From an uncultured Prevotellaceae bacterium (GTDB lineage Bacteria > Bacteroidota > Bacteroidia > Bacteroidales > Bacteroidaceae): a DNA stretch of 60,804 nt. Both the position numbers and the translations under genes were made by a program. Of the stretch, positions 44,040-54,141 are shown in pieces. Where the stretch lies: NCBI GenBank assembly GCA_900314755.1, contig OMWH01000026.1:1-60804 (forward strand), given 5' to 3'. The notes beneath the pieces are model-generated. The model was given only the letters and a program-made list of their open reading frames with translations, did no database searches and was not told the origin of the DNA. The stretch's first letter is position 1, and each line of letters opens with the position of its first letter.

Positions 44040-44121
44040 TGCCCAGAACAGGACTCGAACCTGCACGCCTCGCGGCACACGCACCTGAAACGTGCGCGTC
44101 TACCAATTCCGCCACCTGGGC
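44040..44121 (-). tRNA. tRNA-Leu (CAG)
   Basis: Class II tRNA with acceptor GCCCAGG/TCTGGGC, anticodon stem CACGT/GCGTG, loop TTCAGGT (CAG), long variable arm, discriminator A. Confidence 0.93.
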
Positions 44122-44141
44122 ATTTTTTTGTTCAATAAGTG

Positions 44142-44214
44142 AGCGGAAAACGGGACTCGGACCCGCGACCCCAACCTTGGCAAGGTTGTGCTCTACCAAC
44201 TGAGCTATTTCCGC
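44142..44214 (-). tRNA. tRNA-Gly (GCC), copy 1
   Basis: Same sequence as 43842-43914; first tRNA of the cluster, downstream of a good promoter. Confidence 0.95.
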
Positions 44215-44245
44215 ATTTTTTCGCCATCTCTCTCGATTGCGGATG

Positions 44246-44275
44246 CAAAGGTAATGCTTTTTTCGGAATTGACAA
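44246..44275 (-). promoter_or_regulatory. Promoter of the tRNA cluster
   Basis: Minus-strand TTG (44273-44275), 19 bp, TACCTTTG (44246-44253), about 30 nt before the first tRNA-Gly. Confidence 0.75.
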
Positions 44276-44344
44276 ACTTTTCTGCCGTTTTTTTACAGAA
44301 AAAAGTTACTTTTGTTTGTTTTGGGCAGTCTACACCTTATTATA

Positions 44345-45172
44345 TTATATCGCATTCTCTTGGGACACCCCTTTCTTCAATAAATTGACTTTCGTCACGA
44401 TATTATAATAGCCATTGACAAACATACCGATCTTTCTTAACTCTTTGACATCATTCTCAGAGAGACGGATACGAAGGACACCTGACTCTCCCACGGGACA
44501 GCATCCCCATGCGTTCAACTGGTCAGCATTCCCTTCCAATGTACTATCCGTGCCATTATAGATGGTCTTGAACTGCCAATACTCCACCTTCGGGTCACTC
44601 CTGTCAACTTCATAAATGAACTCCAGCTTATCACCTGCCACAGCATCCAGAAACTTATCACCGGGAATAACGAAACCTTCCTCCCAATCACCAAAGACAC
44701 AATGACCTTCCCAGATGGGAGTAGAGTCCCAGACTGAGGATCCAGGAGTCAGATAGACACGCTTCACTTTTAATATACTGGAATCTGACGACTGGATAGC
44801 GACTTCATCTATCTGCGTAACATCCTGACCATCAAAGTAACAGGTCATTTTGGTAATTCCCGGTTTTCCGAATACGCGCAACCTGTCTTTTATCAACAAC
44901 TGAGTGCCCACTTTCGTCGGCTCAGCGAACTCTACGCTGACAGACTCATAGGGTGTCCAGTCGACAGGAAGATTGCGTTCACGCATGGAACCGACCAACC
45001 CACCCCATGGGATGGCATGATAAATAATCTCGCCATTATCGCCCTTCTCGAATTTCTCATGAATATTCCACGTTCCGTTAAAACGAGAAGTTAAATCCAA
45101 ACTGTCTCCGTCAGAGTTTGATCCGCATGCCACCATAACCATGGATGCCATTATCGTCAAAAGCTTTTTCAT
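44345..45172 (-). CDS. Lipoprotein of unknown function (275 aa)
   Basis: Signal with lipobox VMVAC. The mature part begins with a lipocalin-like pattern (SRFNGTWNIHEKFEKGD) and is mostly beta (for example VEYWQFKTIYNGTDSTLEGN), so a beta-barrel or sandwich is likely. No domain is recognised. Monocistronic, with promoter at 45212-45241. Confidence 0.75.
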   Translation of the reverse strand: MKKLLTIMASMVMVACGSNSDGDSLDLTSRFNGTWNIHEKFEKGDNGEIIYHAIPWGGLVGSMRERNLPVDWTPYESVSVEFAEPTKVGTQLLIKDRLRVFGKPGITKMTCYFDGQDVTQIDEVAIQSSDSSILKVKRVYLTPGSSVWDSTPIWEGHCVFGDWEEGFVIPGDKFLDAVAGDKLEFIYEVDRSDPKVEYWQFKTIYNGTDSTLEGNADQLNAWGCCPVGESGVLRIRLSENDVKELRKIGMFVNGYYNIVTKVNLLKKGVSQENAI

Positions 45173-45211
45173 TCTTTATTTATTATTTAGGGTTTTAGTT
45201 AAACCAAGTTG

Positions 45212-45241
45212 CAAAAGTACGTATTATTTTTGAAACTGCAA
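45212..45241 (-). promoter_or_regulatory. Promoter of the 275-aa lipoprotein
   Basis: Minus-strand TTG (45239-45241), 19 bp, TACTTTTG (45212-45219), about 40 nt before the ATG. Confidence 0.72.
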
Positions 45242-45271
45242 AATAAACCTTGTTAAAATCAAACAACAAAT

Positions 45272-46393
45272 TTAATCCATACGGTTACGGTAATCCTCAT
45301 ACCCGTATTGCCTCAGTATCTCCAATCGTCCGTCCGCATGCAACATGCCAATGGCTGGATGCGTAATGCCATTGAAGGTGTTGGTCTTCACGGTAGTATA
45401 GTGTATCATATCTTCGAAGATAATCTCCTGACCTATCTCCAACGGCTTGTCGAAACGCCAGGAACGCATAAAGTCTCCCGCAAGACAACTGTTACCGCCC
45501 AGACGATAGACATGCTCACCCTTCTCCTCCTCCACATGCTCTGCACCACGGACATCAGGGAAGTATGGCATTTCCAGACAATCGGGCATGTGGCAGGTGA
45601 AACTGACATCAAGGATAGCTGTCTTAATACCTTTATCCTCTACGATATCCACCACATGTGACACCAAAGGACCTGTCTGCCAAGCAAAAGCGCTACCAGG
45701 CTCAAAGATGACTTTCAGATGGGGGTAACGGGCATGGAACCCCTGCATGATCTTGACCAGCAGCTCTATGTCATAGTCTTTACGAGTCACCAGATGCCCT
45801 CCACCGAAGTTAATCCACTTCAACTGGGAGAACCATGGGGAGAATTTCTCCTCGATATGCCGGAGGGTGCGCTCAAAGACATCGGCACCACTCTCACAAT
45901 GGCAATGACAATGGAACCCCTCTATATCGGAAGGCAGTTGCCGGGGCAGTTTGTCTGCTGTGACCCCAAAGCGGGTACCCGGAGCGCAGGGATTATACAA
46001 CAAGGTACCGACCTCTGAATACTCTGGATTAACACGCAAGCCTATCGAGCATGACGCAGCCCGTTGATGAAAACGCTCATACTGGGACAATGAGTTGAAG
46101 GTCAGATGAGAAGAGCATGCCACAATCTCGTCTATCTCCTCATCAGTATACGCTGGTGAGAAAGTGTGCGCCCTGGTGCCGAACTCACAGAAAGCGAGTT
46201 TTGCCTCCGACAAGGAGCTTGCCGTCGTGGCATGGATATACTCCCGAAAGATGGGAAAGGTCTTCCAAAGGGCAAATGCCTTGAAGGCAAGGATAAACTC
46301 AGATTCCGTCCGTTGCGCGACTTGTTGAATCAACGACAGGTTCCGCCGCAGCTTACTCTCCTCTATAATATAAATAGGTGTCTTTATTTCCAT
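45272..46393 (-). CDS. nspC: Carboxynorspermidine decarboxylase (373 aa)
   Basis: PLP decarboxylase of the alanine-racemase-fold group. PLP Lys is in LAFKAFALWK near residue 38; HCHCHCESGAD, NFGGGHLVTRKDY and EPGSAF bind the phosphate, and GNSCLAGDF carries the second-subunit Cys. It makes spermidine or norspermidine from the carboxy form. The partner dehydrogenase gene is not adjacent. The ATG at 46393 is preferred; a TTG four codons earlier is in frame. A -7 box TATCTTTG lies at 46423-46430 on the minus strand. Confidence 0.92.
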   Translation of the reverse strand: MEIKTPIYIIEESKLRRNLSLIQQVAQRTESEFILAFKAFALWKTFPIFREYIHATTASSLSEAKLAFCEFGTRAHTFSPAYTDEEIDEIVACSSHLTFNSLSQYERFHQRAASCSIGLRVNPEYSEVGTLLYNPCAPGTRFGVTADKLPRQLPSDIEGFHCHCHCESGADVFERTLRHIEEKFSPWFSQLKWINFGGGHLVTRKDYDIELLVKIMQGFHARYPHLKVIFEPGSAFAWQTGPLVSHVVDIVEDKGIKTAILDVSFTCHMPDCLEMPYFPDVRGAEHVEEEKGEHVYRLGGNSCLAGDFMRSWRFDKPLEIGQEIIFEDMIHYTTVKTNTFNGITHPAIGMLHADGRLEILRQYGYEDYRNRMD

Positions 46394-46449
46394 TTCTATT
46401 GTCAAAAATCATTTTTCGACTGCAAAGATAACTTTTTATTGTGGTTAAA

Positions 46450-46480
46450 TTGCATTATTCCATTAAAATTATTAATTTTG
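46450..46480 (+). promoter_or_regulatory. Promoter of the ThiE-like gene (divergent from nspC)
   Basis: TTG (46450-46452), 20 bp, TAATTTTG (46473-46480). The nspC -7 box is only about 20 bp to the left, so the two promoters share their spacer. Confidence 0.7.
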
Positions 46481-46503
46481 CAGATGAATAGAGATAGATT
46501 GAC

Positions 46504-47112
46504 ATGAAACTCATCGTTATGACTCAACCCACGTTTTTCGTGGAAGAAGACAAAATACTGACCTCTCTCTTTGAGGAGGGACTGGATTGTTTGCATTTGT
46601 ACAAGCCTGACTCCTCTCCCATGTACGCAGAGCGATTACTGACTCTTCTGTCAGATGAATATTACTCGAAAATCGTAGTGCACGATCACTTCTATCTGAA
46701 AGAGGAATACAAACTAAGAGGGATACATATTGATGACATGAACATGCCAATCCCCAATGGCTATAAAGGGAAGGTCAGCTGCACATGCCGCAGAATTGAA
46801 GACCTGAAAGAGGCTAAACGCCATAAGGAATATGTGTTCCTGAAGAACATCTTCGACAGCCAGACCTTTGCGGAGAACAAATCATCCTTCACGGCAAACG
46901 AACTGGAAGAGGCTGCCCGGCACGGACTGATCGACCGGCATGTGTACGCATTGGGAGGCATGAATATTGACAACATACGTGTTGCCAAAGACCTTGGCTT
47001 TGGTGGAGTCGTTATCTGTGGTGACTTGTGGAATCGCTTCAATATCCACCAGGAGCTGGACTATAAGGCACTGATTGCCCATTTCGAGAAACTAAGAAAA
47101 GTAATAGGATAA
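46504..47112 (+). CDS. Thiamine-phosphate synthase-like protein (202 aa)
   Basis: TIM-barrel of the ThiE/TenI type: MKLIVMTQPTFF, LHLYKPDSSP, KIVVHDHFYLKEEYKLRGIH and VYALGGMNIDNIRVAKDLGF. The pyrophosphate-binding residues of true ThiE are not well kept, and it sits away from other thi genes, so it may be a TenI-like paralogue rather than the biosynthetic enzyme. It lies 15 bp before prs. Confidence 0.78.
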   Translation: MKLIVMTQPTFFVEEDKILTSLFEEGLDCLHLYKPDSSPMYAERLLTLLSDEYYSKIVVHDHFYLKEEYKLRGIHIDDMNMPIPNGYKGKVSCTCRRIEDLKEAKRHKEYVFLKNIFDSQTFAENKSSFTANELEEAARHGLIDRHVYALGGMNIDNIRVAKDLGFGGVVICGDLWNRFNIHQELDYKALIAHFEKLRKVIG

Positions 47113-47127
47113 ATTTACTAAACAAAC

Positions 47128-48066
47128 ATGAGCGCTAATAAAAACTACATGGTGTTTTCCGGTACTGCCACAAAGTACCTCGCAGAGAAAATCTGCCAAA
47201 GTTTAGGATGTCCGCTGGGAGAGTTGCAGATCACAACGTTCTCCGACGGCGAGTTTGCGGTATCTTATGAGGAGTCTATACGTGGACAAGACATCTTCCT
47301 TGTACAGAGCACATTCCCCAACAGCGACAACCTGATGGAGTTACTGTTGATGATTGATGCGGCAAAGCGTGCTTCCGCACGTACCATCAATGCTGTCATC
47401 CCTTATTTCGGATGGGCACGTCAGGACCGTAAGGACAAGCCACGTGTCAGCATCGGTGCCAAGTTGGTTGCCGACCTGCTCTCTGTTGCTGGTATCGACC
47501 GTGTCATCACCATGGACCTGCACGCCGACCAGATTCAGGGATTCTTCGATGTCCCCGTAGACCACCTCTATGCGTCCAACGTCATCCTCCCCTACCTGCA
47601 GAGCCTGCACCTGGAGGACTTGGTCATTGCCTCTCCTGATGTGGGCGGTTCCAAGCGTGCCAACACCTATGCCAAGTATCTGGGATGCCCTCTGGTTCTT
47701 TGCAACAAGACGCGCGCCCGTGCCAATGTCGTTGCCTCCATGCAGATTATCGGTGATGTAGAAGGTAAGAATGTGGTGATTATTGACGATATGGTAGATA
47801 CGGCAGGTACCATCACCAAGGCTGCCGACATCATGAAGGCTGCCGGTGCCAAGACGGTTCGTGCCTGTGCCTCCCACTGTGTGATGAGCGGTCCAGCCAG
47901 TGAGCGTGTCCAGGCTTCTGCCCTGGAGGAGATTGTCTTCACCGACTCCATCCCCTACACCCAGCGTTGTGCCAAGGTGAAGCAGCTGAGTGTTGCCGAT
48001 TTGTTTGCTGAGACTATCCGTCGCGTCATTAATAACGAGAGTATCTCCAGCCAATACATTATTTAA
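47128..48066 (+). CDS. prs: Ribose-phosphate pyrophosphokinase (312 aa)
   Basis: Makes PRPP from ribose-5-phosphate and ATP. Class I PRPP synthetase motifs: FSDGEFAVSYEESIRG, IPYFGWARQDRKDKPR (ATP site), MDLHADQIQGFF and the PRPP loop VVIIDDMVDTAGT. Full length. It follows a ThiE-like gene and precedes a TlpA gene by three bases. Confidence 0.96.
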   Translation: MSANKNYMVFSGTATKYLAEKICQSLGCPLGELQITTFSDGEFAVSYEESIRGQDIFLVQSTFPNSDNLMELLLMIDAAKRASARTINAVIPYFGWARQDRKDKPRVSIGAKLVADLLSVAGIDRVITMDLHADQIQGFFDVPVDHLYASNVILPYLQSLHLEDLVIASPDVGGSKRANTYAKYLGCPLVLCNKTRARANVVASMQIIGDVEGKNVVIIDDMVDTAGTITKAADIMKAAGAKTVRACASHCVMSGPASERVQASALEEIVFTDSIPYTQRCAKVKQLSVADLFAETIRRVINNESISSQYII

Positions 48067-48069
48067 TAT

Positions 48070-49167
48070 ATGAAGGTTAAATCCATTCTCATATTGACAG
48101 CAGCAGGCATTATGCTTGCTGCTTGTCAGTCTAATACGTACCATATCAAGGGGACTGTAAAAGACGTACAGGAGGACACGCTCTTTCTGACAACAGACCT
48201 CCAGCAAGGGACTCCCCGTGACACCATCCTTGTCAAGGACGGACAGTTTGAACTCAGTGGTGAGACAGACTCCACTTACTTCTGTATGATATACAGCAAG
48301 AACGAGGAGGCATTGAACATCCCCCTCTTCATCGAGCCTGGAACGACGAAGGTGCTCTTGTCCAAGACTCCTGGGGAAGGACGCGTCGGCGGCACTCCCA
48401 TCAATGACGAGTTCCAGCGTATGACAGACTCCACCATGGTGATCGGCAAGGAGATCAACAATATCGCGGAGAAGGTCTTTGCCAATGAGAAGGCTACACA
48501 GGAGGAGCAACAGCAGGCATGGGCACAGATTGAGAAGCTCAACCAGCGTCATGCCAAGGTGGTACTTGACTTCACGGAGCGTAACATCAAGAATGAGCTG
48601 GGTTATTTTCTGCTGACCATGTACCCTGAGGAGGTCATCCCTAACACAGACCGTCTGCGCCTGATCAAGATGATGCCTGCGGAACTGCGTCAGCGTAGTG
48701 CCATCAAGGAGATAGAACAGCAAATTGGGAATGCATCGAAGACTGAGGAAGGTGCGGTCATCGAGGACTTCACCATGCCGTCTATCGAAGGCGTTCCCAT
48801 GAGCATCATGAGTGAGGTGGGGAAAAACAAGATTACCGTGCTCGACTTCTGGGCAAGCTGGTGTGGTCCCTGCCGTCAGGAGACCCCGCTGATGGTGGAG
48901 ATTTACAAGAAATACAAAGACAAGGGTCTCGGTTTAGTGGGTATCTCTCTCGACGAGGATGGCGACGCTTGGAAACAAGCCACCGACCAGCTGGGTATCG
49001 TATGGCCGCAGATGAGTGACCTGAAAGGCTGGGAGAATGCCGCTGCCCAGATGTTCAACATCACCAGTATCCCCCACACTATCGTTGTCGACCAGCAGGG
49101 AAAGATCCTGCGCCGCGGACTGCGAGGAGAACAGTTAGAGCAGTTTATTGCCGGACAACTTCAGTAA
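48070..49167 (+). CDS. TlpA-family thioredoxin lipoprotein with DUF4369 (365 aa)
   Basis: Lipobox (MLAAC, Cys19), a DUF4369-like beta domain (about 25-120: YHIKGTVKDVQEDTLFLTTD), a helical linker, then a thioredoxin fold with FWASWCGPCRQETP (active CGPC) and cis-Pro in SIPHTIVVD. Typical envelope disulfide reductase/oxidase of Bacteroidota; partner proteins unknown. Last gene of the prs transcript. Confidence 0.92.
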   Translation: MKVKSILILTAAGIMLAACQSNTYHIKGTVKDVQEDTLFLTTDLQQGTPRDTILVKDGQFELSGETDSTYFCMIYSKNEEALNIPLFIEPGTTKVLLSKTPGEGRVGGTPINDEFQRMTDSTMVIGKEINNIAEKVFANEKATQEEQQQAWAQIEKLNQRHAKVVLDFTERNIKNELGYFLLTMYPEEVIPNTDRLRLIKMMPAELRQRSAIKEIEQQIGNASKTEEGAVIEDFTMPSIEGVPMSIMSEVGKNKITVLDFWASWCGPCRQETPLMVEIYKKYKDKGLGLVGISLDEDGDAWKQATDQLGIVWPQMSDLKGWENAAAQMFNITSIPHTIVVDQQGKILRRGLRGEQLEQFIAGQLQ

Positions 49168-49173
49168 GTCTGC

Positions 49174-49193
49174 CTGTTGACTGGAGTCAACAG
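49174..49193 (+). other. Small hairpin after the TlpA gene
   Basis: CTGTTGACT / AGTCAACAG, a perfect 9-bp stem with two-base loop and no T-run. It is followed by two copies of ACGGCACTTA (about 49223 and 49249). Possibly an mRNA-stabilising 3' structure. Confidence 0.4.
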
Positions 49194-49263
49194 ACGGTCA
49201 GGATGCTTCTAACACCTGCGAAGGACGGCACTTACAATCGATTACAACGGCACTTATCCAAAC

Positions 49264-49304
49264 AAAGGATGGCATCTGCAAAACGCAGGTGCCATCCTTT
49301 TATA
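49264..49304. terminator. Bidirectional terminator, tlpA / glgP
   Basis: Near-perfect 16-bp stem AAAGGATGGCATCTGC (49264-49279) with GCAGGTGCCATCCTTT (49285-49300), A and T flanks on both sides. Confidence 0.92.
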
Positions 49305-49323
49305 TTAGAATCTTTATTGGAGA

Positions 49324-51894
49324 TTACATAGAAGGCAACTCCAACCACTTCACGTAACAGAAGTCCTGACGGTGAGGCAGGTTCTTGTTCTTCGGATACA
49401 TGCGGACAGCACTCTTATACTGACCGAAGCGCTGTGGAGCGAGGTCAGCCTCGAAGGTGTAGTTGTTTCCATCCTTACCGGTCATCTTCAGTGGCTCGAC
49501 GTTATAGACACGCTCATGACCTTCTTTGTCGACATAGACATTCACCTTCTCCAGTCCTACTGCATCATCGAGACCCTGCTCGTTGATAACATATTTGATA
49601 TGATACTTGGTTCCTGCCTCCAGACCTGTTGCGGGGAAGTCCCACTCAGCACTTACCACGCTGATGGCATCCCAACGCTCGGCAACAGCCTCTTTCCACT
49701 GAGCGATTTCCTTGGCAAGACGGTTGTCGTTCTTAGAGAGTTCCTTGAAGCGCTTAGCCTCTTTCTCATAGAACTTAGAATAGTAGTCGTCCAGCTGACG
49801 CTTCATGGTGTAATGAGGAGCAATCTGTGCGATAGAGTTCTTGATGACCTTGATCCAGCCCTTGCTGATGCCCTTCTTGTCTCTGTCGTAGTAGAGAGGG
49901 ATAATCTCGTTCTCCAACAGACCATAGATAGTAGCGGCATCGAGCTGATCCTGATAGCCCTGGTTCTGGTAGGTACGCTTCTCGGTAAGAGCCCATCCGG
50001 CACCCTCACGATAGCCCTCCAGCCACCAACCGTCTTTCACGGAGAGGTTGACAACACCGTTCATCTCAGCCTTCTCACCTGATGTACCAGAAGCCTCGAG
50101 AGGACGTGTCGGGGTATTCATCCAGATATCAACACCACTGACAAGACGACGAGCCAACAGGAAGTCGTAGTCCTCAAGGAAGATTATCTTACCCTGGAAC
50201 TCATCACGCTGTGAGATCTCGAATATCTTCTGGATAAGTCCCTGACCAGCACCATCAGCTGGGTGAGCCTTACCTGCGAACAGGAAGACAACAGGACGCT
50301 CAGGATTGTTGACAATCTTAGAGAGACGGTTCAAGTCGGTGAACAGCAGGTGGGCACGCTTGTAAGTAGCAAAACGGCGGCAGAAGCCGATAACCAACGC
50401 ATTAGGATTGAAGCGCTCTACCAATTTCACGACACGGGCGGGGTCACCCTGATTCTTCAACCATGTCTCCGTAAACTGAACAGCGATATAGTCGAACAAC
50501 TTCTTTTTCAGAGCCTGACGTGTAGCCCATACCTCCTCATCGGGACAGTTGTAGATACCATGCCAGATCTCCTCGTTGGACTGGTCGTTCATGTGCTTCT
50601 CGTCGAAGTACTTAGCATAGACACGACGCCACTCGGTAGCACACCAGGTGGGGAAGTGCACACCATTGGTGACATAACCCACGTGGTTCTCCTCTGGATA
50701 GTAACCGTTCCAGATAGGAGCGAACATCTGCTGGCTGACCCATCCGTGCAGCTTAGACACACCGTTCACCTCCTGACAAGTATTGCAGGCGAAGGTTGAC
50801 ATACAGAACTTCTCACCCTTGTCATCAGGATTGGTACGTCCCATACCGATGAACTCGTCCCATGAGATACCAAGCTTGGCAGGATAGCCACCCATGTACT
50901 TACCGAACAGACCCTCGTCGAAGTAGTCGTGACCAGCAGGAACAGGGGTATGTACGGTATAGAGGGAAGAGGCGCGGACAAGTTCCAGAGCCTGGTTGAA
51001 TGTCAGACCACCCTCGATATAGTCGCACAGACGCTGCAGGTTACAGAGGGCGGCATGTCCCTCATTGCAGTGATAGACATCTTTCTTGATACCGAGTTTC
51101 TTCAACAGCAGCATACCACCGATACCCAACAGGATCTCCTGCTTCAGACGGTTCTCCCAGTCACCGCCATAGAGGCTGTGTGTGATGGGTTTGTCGAAGT
51201 CGGAGTTCATCTCGTTATCAGTATCGAGCAGATAGAGCTTCACACGACCGACATTGACACACCATACGTATGCATGTACCTGATAGTTGGTGTAAGGAAC
51301 ATCAATTACCAGAGGATTGCCGTCCTTGTCGAGCTGACGCACGATAGGCAGTGAACCGAAGTTCTGTGACTCGTAGTTGGCAATCTGCTGTCCGTCCATC
51401 GACAGGCTCTGTGTGAAGTAACCGAATCGATAGAGGAAACCGACGGCACACATGTCGACATTAGAGTCGGAAGCCTCCTTCACATAGTCACCGGCAAGCA
51501 TTCCCAGACCACCTGAATAGATCTTCAGGGCTGAGTGGATACCGTACTCCATACAGAAGTAAGCGACAGAAGGACGACTGGTATCAGGCTTCACGTCCAT
51601 GTACTTGCGGAACAGGTCATAGACATTCTTGATGCGCTTCATCAGTGCCTTGTCTTTCAATATCTCTTCCTTACGCTCAAAACTCAGACGCTCCAGCAAC
51701 ATCACTGGGTTGTGCTTCACTTCGTGATAAAGCTCAGGGTCAAGGTCACGGAACAGGTCACGTGCCTCATAGTTCCAAACCCACCACATGTTGTGGGCAA
51801 TCTCGTCCAAACACTTCAGCTGCTCGGGAAGACTTGACTTTACCATCAACTCCTTCCACTGTGGAGCATTTGCATAATCTGCTTTGATTTTCAT
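49324..51894 (-). CDS. glgP: Glycogen phosphorylase, alpha-glucan family GT35 (856 aa)
   Basis: Releases glucose-1-phosphate from glycogen. [20 protein letters not shown] and [14 protein letters not shown] are the family opening, HCNEGHAAL and [12 protein letters not shown] the active-site strands, and the PLP-binding part is [20 protein letters not shown]. The last about 100 residues form an extra beta domain ([15 protein letters not shown] onward). It follows glycogen synthase by 31 bp, so storage and breakdown enzymes are co-transcribed. Confidence 0.94.
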   Translation of the reverse strand: MKIKADYANAPQWKELMVKSSLPEQLKCLDEIAHNMWWVWNYEARDLFRDLDPELYHEVKHNPVMLLERLSFERKEEILKDKALMKRIKNVYDLFRKYMDVKPDTSRPSVAYFCMEYGIHSALKIYSGGLGMLAGDYVKEASDSNVDMCAVGFLYRFGYFTQSLSMDGQQIANYESQNFGSLPIVRQLDKDGNPLVIDVPYTNYQVHAYVWCVNVGRVKLYLLDTDNEMNSDFDKPITHSLYGGDWENRLKQEILLGIGGMLLLKKLGIKKDVYHCNEGHAALCNLQRLCDYIEGGLTFNQALELVRASSLYTVHTPVPAGHDYFDEGLFGKYMGGYPAKLGISWDEFIGMGRTNPDDKGEKFCMSTFACNTCQEVNGVSKLHGWVSQQMFAPIWNGYYPEENHVGYVTNGVHFPTWCATEWRRVYAKYFDEKHMNDQSNEEIWHGIYNCPDEEVWATRQALKKKLFDYIAVQFTETWLKNQGDPARVVKLVERFNPNALVIGFCRRFATYKRAHLLFTDLNRLSKIVNNPERPVVFLFAGKAHPADGAGQGLIQKIFEISQRDEFQGKIIFLEDYDFLLARRLVSGVDIWMNTPTRPLEASGTSGEKAEMNGVVNLSVKDGWWLEGYREGAGWALTEKRTYQNQGYQDQLDAATIYGLLENEIIPLYYDRDKKGISKGWIKVIKNSIAQIAPHYTMKRQLDDYYSKFYEKEAKRFKELSKNDNRLAKEIAQWKEAVAERWDAISVVSAEWDFPATGLEAGTKYHIKYVINEQGLDDAVGLEKVNVYVDKEGHERVYNVEPLKMTGKDGNNYTFEADLAPQRFGQYKSAVRMYPKNKNLPHRQDFCYVKWLELPSM

Positions 51895-51925
51895 AATTAA
51901 TAATTGTATTGAGTTTCTTTTATTC

Positions 51926-53596
51926 TTATTGCTTAGCCTTCATACGCTCCTCTGCCTTACGGAGAGCGATGTCGTATGCCTCATAATAGTACTTGATGAA
52001 CTCGCTCCAAAGGGCTTTCTTCGAGAGCTCATCAGCATGCTTGCGACACTCGTCAACCTGCTTCTTACTCATCGCGGAGAATGTGGCGACGGTATCCTTG
52101 ATGGCATCTGCCACCTCTGAGTAGTTGTAGTCGGTACGATGGATCACCTTCACACCATCCTCCAGCTCACCATAGTGTCCGAACACCTTGTTTGCCCACA
52201 GACCGAATCCGGCGAGGTCGGTGGTGATACAGGGCACTTTGAAGGCGACAGCCTCCAGTGGGGTATAGCCCCATGGCTCATAGTAAGAGGGATAGATGCA
52301 GAGGTCGTTACCCAGCACGACATCATAGTAGGTCATATCCATGATACCATCCTTGCTGTCAAGGTAGCAAGGCAGGAAGATGACTTTCACGTTGTCTTCC
52401 TTACGGTTATGCATATCGTAGTATTTCATCATACCCAGCACATTGTCGTGGCTCATGTTATGCAACCAGTGGGTCACCTGCGGAACTTCCAACGGGGTGT
52501 CGTAAGACTGTCCGCTGGCAAGACGCTCCTGCAAGTCCTTACGGGGCTCTCCTACCCAACCGGGCACCTCGATGAAGGCAAGCACCTTCTTCTTCAGTTC
52601 CCTGTCACGCAGCAGACGGTTCATTGCCTCCACGAAGACGTCAATACCCTTGTTACGGAACTCATAACGTCCAGAGGTGGATACAATCAGTGTGTCATCA
52701 TCGAGATTCTCACCCAACAGGGCATTGGCAACCTCCAACAGGCGCTTGCGTGCTGCCTTGCGCTTCTTGGTGAAGGTGGCTCCCTTGGGCACGAAACTGT
52801 TGTCGAAACCGTTAGGCAGTACAACGTCAACGGGTTTGTCAAGCAGTTCCTTACACTCATTGGCGGTGATGTCACTCACCGTCGTGAAACAGTCGACATA
52901 CATCGCTGTCTGCTTCTCGATAGAGTGCTTCGACTGCATGTTCAACTCATCAGCCATCTGGTCGCCATGGTAAGCGAAGAGATAGTCGTAGAGGGGCTTC
53001 TGATTACCAGCGATAGAACGACCGATGCTGGTGGCATGGGTCGTGAAGATGGTACCGATCTGAGGCAACACATTATTTATATATAAGGCGCCCAGTCCGC
53101 ACATCCATTCGTTAGCATGGTAAATCACACGTTTCTTTGTTTTCAGTAGATAGTGATTGTAGTAGCTCTCTACTACCAAAGCAGCCGCATACGAGAACAT
53201 CGATGCCTCGTCATAATCGCCATAAGCATGCAGTGAATCAACATGGTAGTGCTCCCACAACCATGCGTATATCTCATTCTTCTTCTCAAAGAACGGACGG
53301 AAATCCACTAAGATAGCGATTGGTTCTCCAGGAATCGTCCAGCGTCCTACCCTTACCGTCAGACCACTTTCCTTGGCTTCCCATTGCCACTCGGCAAAGA
53401 GTGCCTTGTCCTCACGGAAGTACGGGCTTTCCTTTTCCTGCCAAAAGTCTGGACCAATAAAGATAATCTGGTCCTTCATAGCATCCTGTAATGTCTTTGC
53501 GCGAGTGGAGAGAACGGTATAAATACCGCCTACCTTATTGCAAACCTCCCAGCTCGACTCAAAGATACAATCAGGCTTTAACACTTCTTTTCCCAT
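51926..53596 (-). CDS. Glycogen synthase, eukaryote-like GT3 type (556 aa)
   Basis: GT3 signatures: N-terminal [20 protein letters not shown] with the UDP/ADP-glucose-binding Lys, [28 protein letters not shown], and the catalytic Glu pair in [11 protein letters not shown]. This is the glycogen/starch synthase type of yeast and animals, not GlgA (GT5), and is the standard form in many Bacteroidota. First gene of the operon with glgP; -7 box TAACTTTG at 53618-53625 on the minus strand. Confidence 0.92.
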   Translation of the reverse strand: MGKEVLKPDCIFESSWEVCNKVGGIYTVLSTRAKTLQDAMKDQIIFIGPDFWQEKESPYFREDKALFAEWQWEAKESGLTVRVGRWTIPGEPIAILVDFRPFFEKKNEIYAWLWEHYHVDSLHAYGDYDEASMFSYAAALVVESYYNHYLLKTKKRVIYHANEWMCGLGALYINNVLPQIGTIFTTHATSIGRSIAGNQKPLYDYLFAYHGDQMADELNMQSKHSIEKQTAMYVDCFTTVSDITANECKELLDKPVDVVLPNGFDNSFVPKGATFTKKRKAARKRLLEVANALLGENLDDDTLIVSTSGRYEFRNKGIDVFVEAMNRLLRDRELKKKVLAFIEVPGWVGEPRKDLQERLASGQSYDTPLEVPQVTHWLHNMSHDNVLGMMKYYDMHNRKEDNVKVIFLPCYLDSKDGIMDMTYYDVVLGNDLCIYPSYYEPWGYTPLEAVAFKVPCITTDLAGFGLWANKVFGHYGELEDGVKVIHRTDYNYSEVADAIKDTVATFSAMSKKQVDECRKHADELSKKALWSEFIKYYYEAYDIALRKAEERMKAKQ

Positions 53597-53701
53597 CTTA
53601 TACTAGTATAACGGCTGCAAAGTTAATTAAATATTTTTTAAATTGAGAACGTTTGTCGATATATTTTTAGTCTTTTATACAAATAATTGATATAGATTTA
53701 T

Positions 53702-53709
53702 TACCTTTG
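53702..53709 (+). promoter_or_regulatory. Promoter -7 box of the 141-aa secreted protein gene
   Basis: TACCTTTG ending four bases before the ATG at 53714, so the mRNA is predicted to be nearly leaderless. Confidence 0.6.
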
Positions 53710-53713
53710 CCGC

Positions 53714-54139
53714 ATGATGAAAAGAGTCGGTATATCATTCATAACCTGTCTTTTAGCTCTTACCGCCTTTGCACAAAAGGAGGAAAGCACTTTCAAGGGC
53801 TATCTCGTCAACGATGAGTATGAGGTATTCCTGCGGATTAATTTCTATGATAAGAACATCAGGATTGCAGGGCAGGACCTGTACGGTGAACTGCCTGGCT
53901 ATCTGGGCAAGAGGCATAACTCATTCTGCTGGGTGATGGTAGATGCCGAGGTGGAGAGTGAGAAGAAGGCGACAATGACGATGATCAACGACTTCGGCAG
54001 TGAGGACTTGGTGGCTTCACTGACTCGTAAGAACGACTCCATCTATATTTTCAAGCAGGAAAAAGGGAGCACTGTCAAGATACCGAAGAACGGAAAATGG
54101 CAGAAACTCCCTAAGACGCTTGAGTTCAAGAGGAAATAA
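53714..54139 (+). CDS. Small secreted protein of unknown function (141 aa)
   Basis: Cleavable signal peptide (MMKRVGISFITCLLALTAFA) and a small beta-rich mature part (FKGYLVNDEYEVFLRINFYD, EKGSTVKIPKNGKWQKLP). No domain recognised. A second in-frame ATG follows the first. It ends two bases before the end of the convergent TonB receptor gene, with no terminator between. Confidence 0.75.
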   Translation: MMKRVGISFITCLLALTAFAQKEESTFKGYLVNDEYEVFLRINFYDKNIRIAGQDLYGELPGYLGKRHNSFCWVMVDAEVESEKKATMTMINDFGSEDLVASLTRKNDSIYIFKQEKGSTVKIPKNGKWQKLPKTLEFKRK

Positions 54140-54141
54140 TC

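Noticed and set aside
46504-47112. TPP riboswitch before the ThiE-like gene
   Set aside because: The promoter lies about 25 bp before the ATG, leaving no room for the aptamer, and no conserved TPP core is visible.
47341-48723. 460-codon minus-strand frame opposite prs and tlpA
   Set aside because: No start context, no promoter and no domain; it is an antisense shadow of two strong genes.
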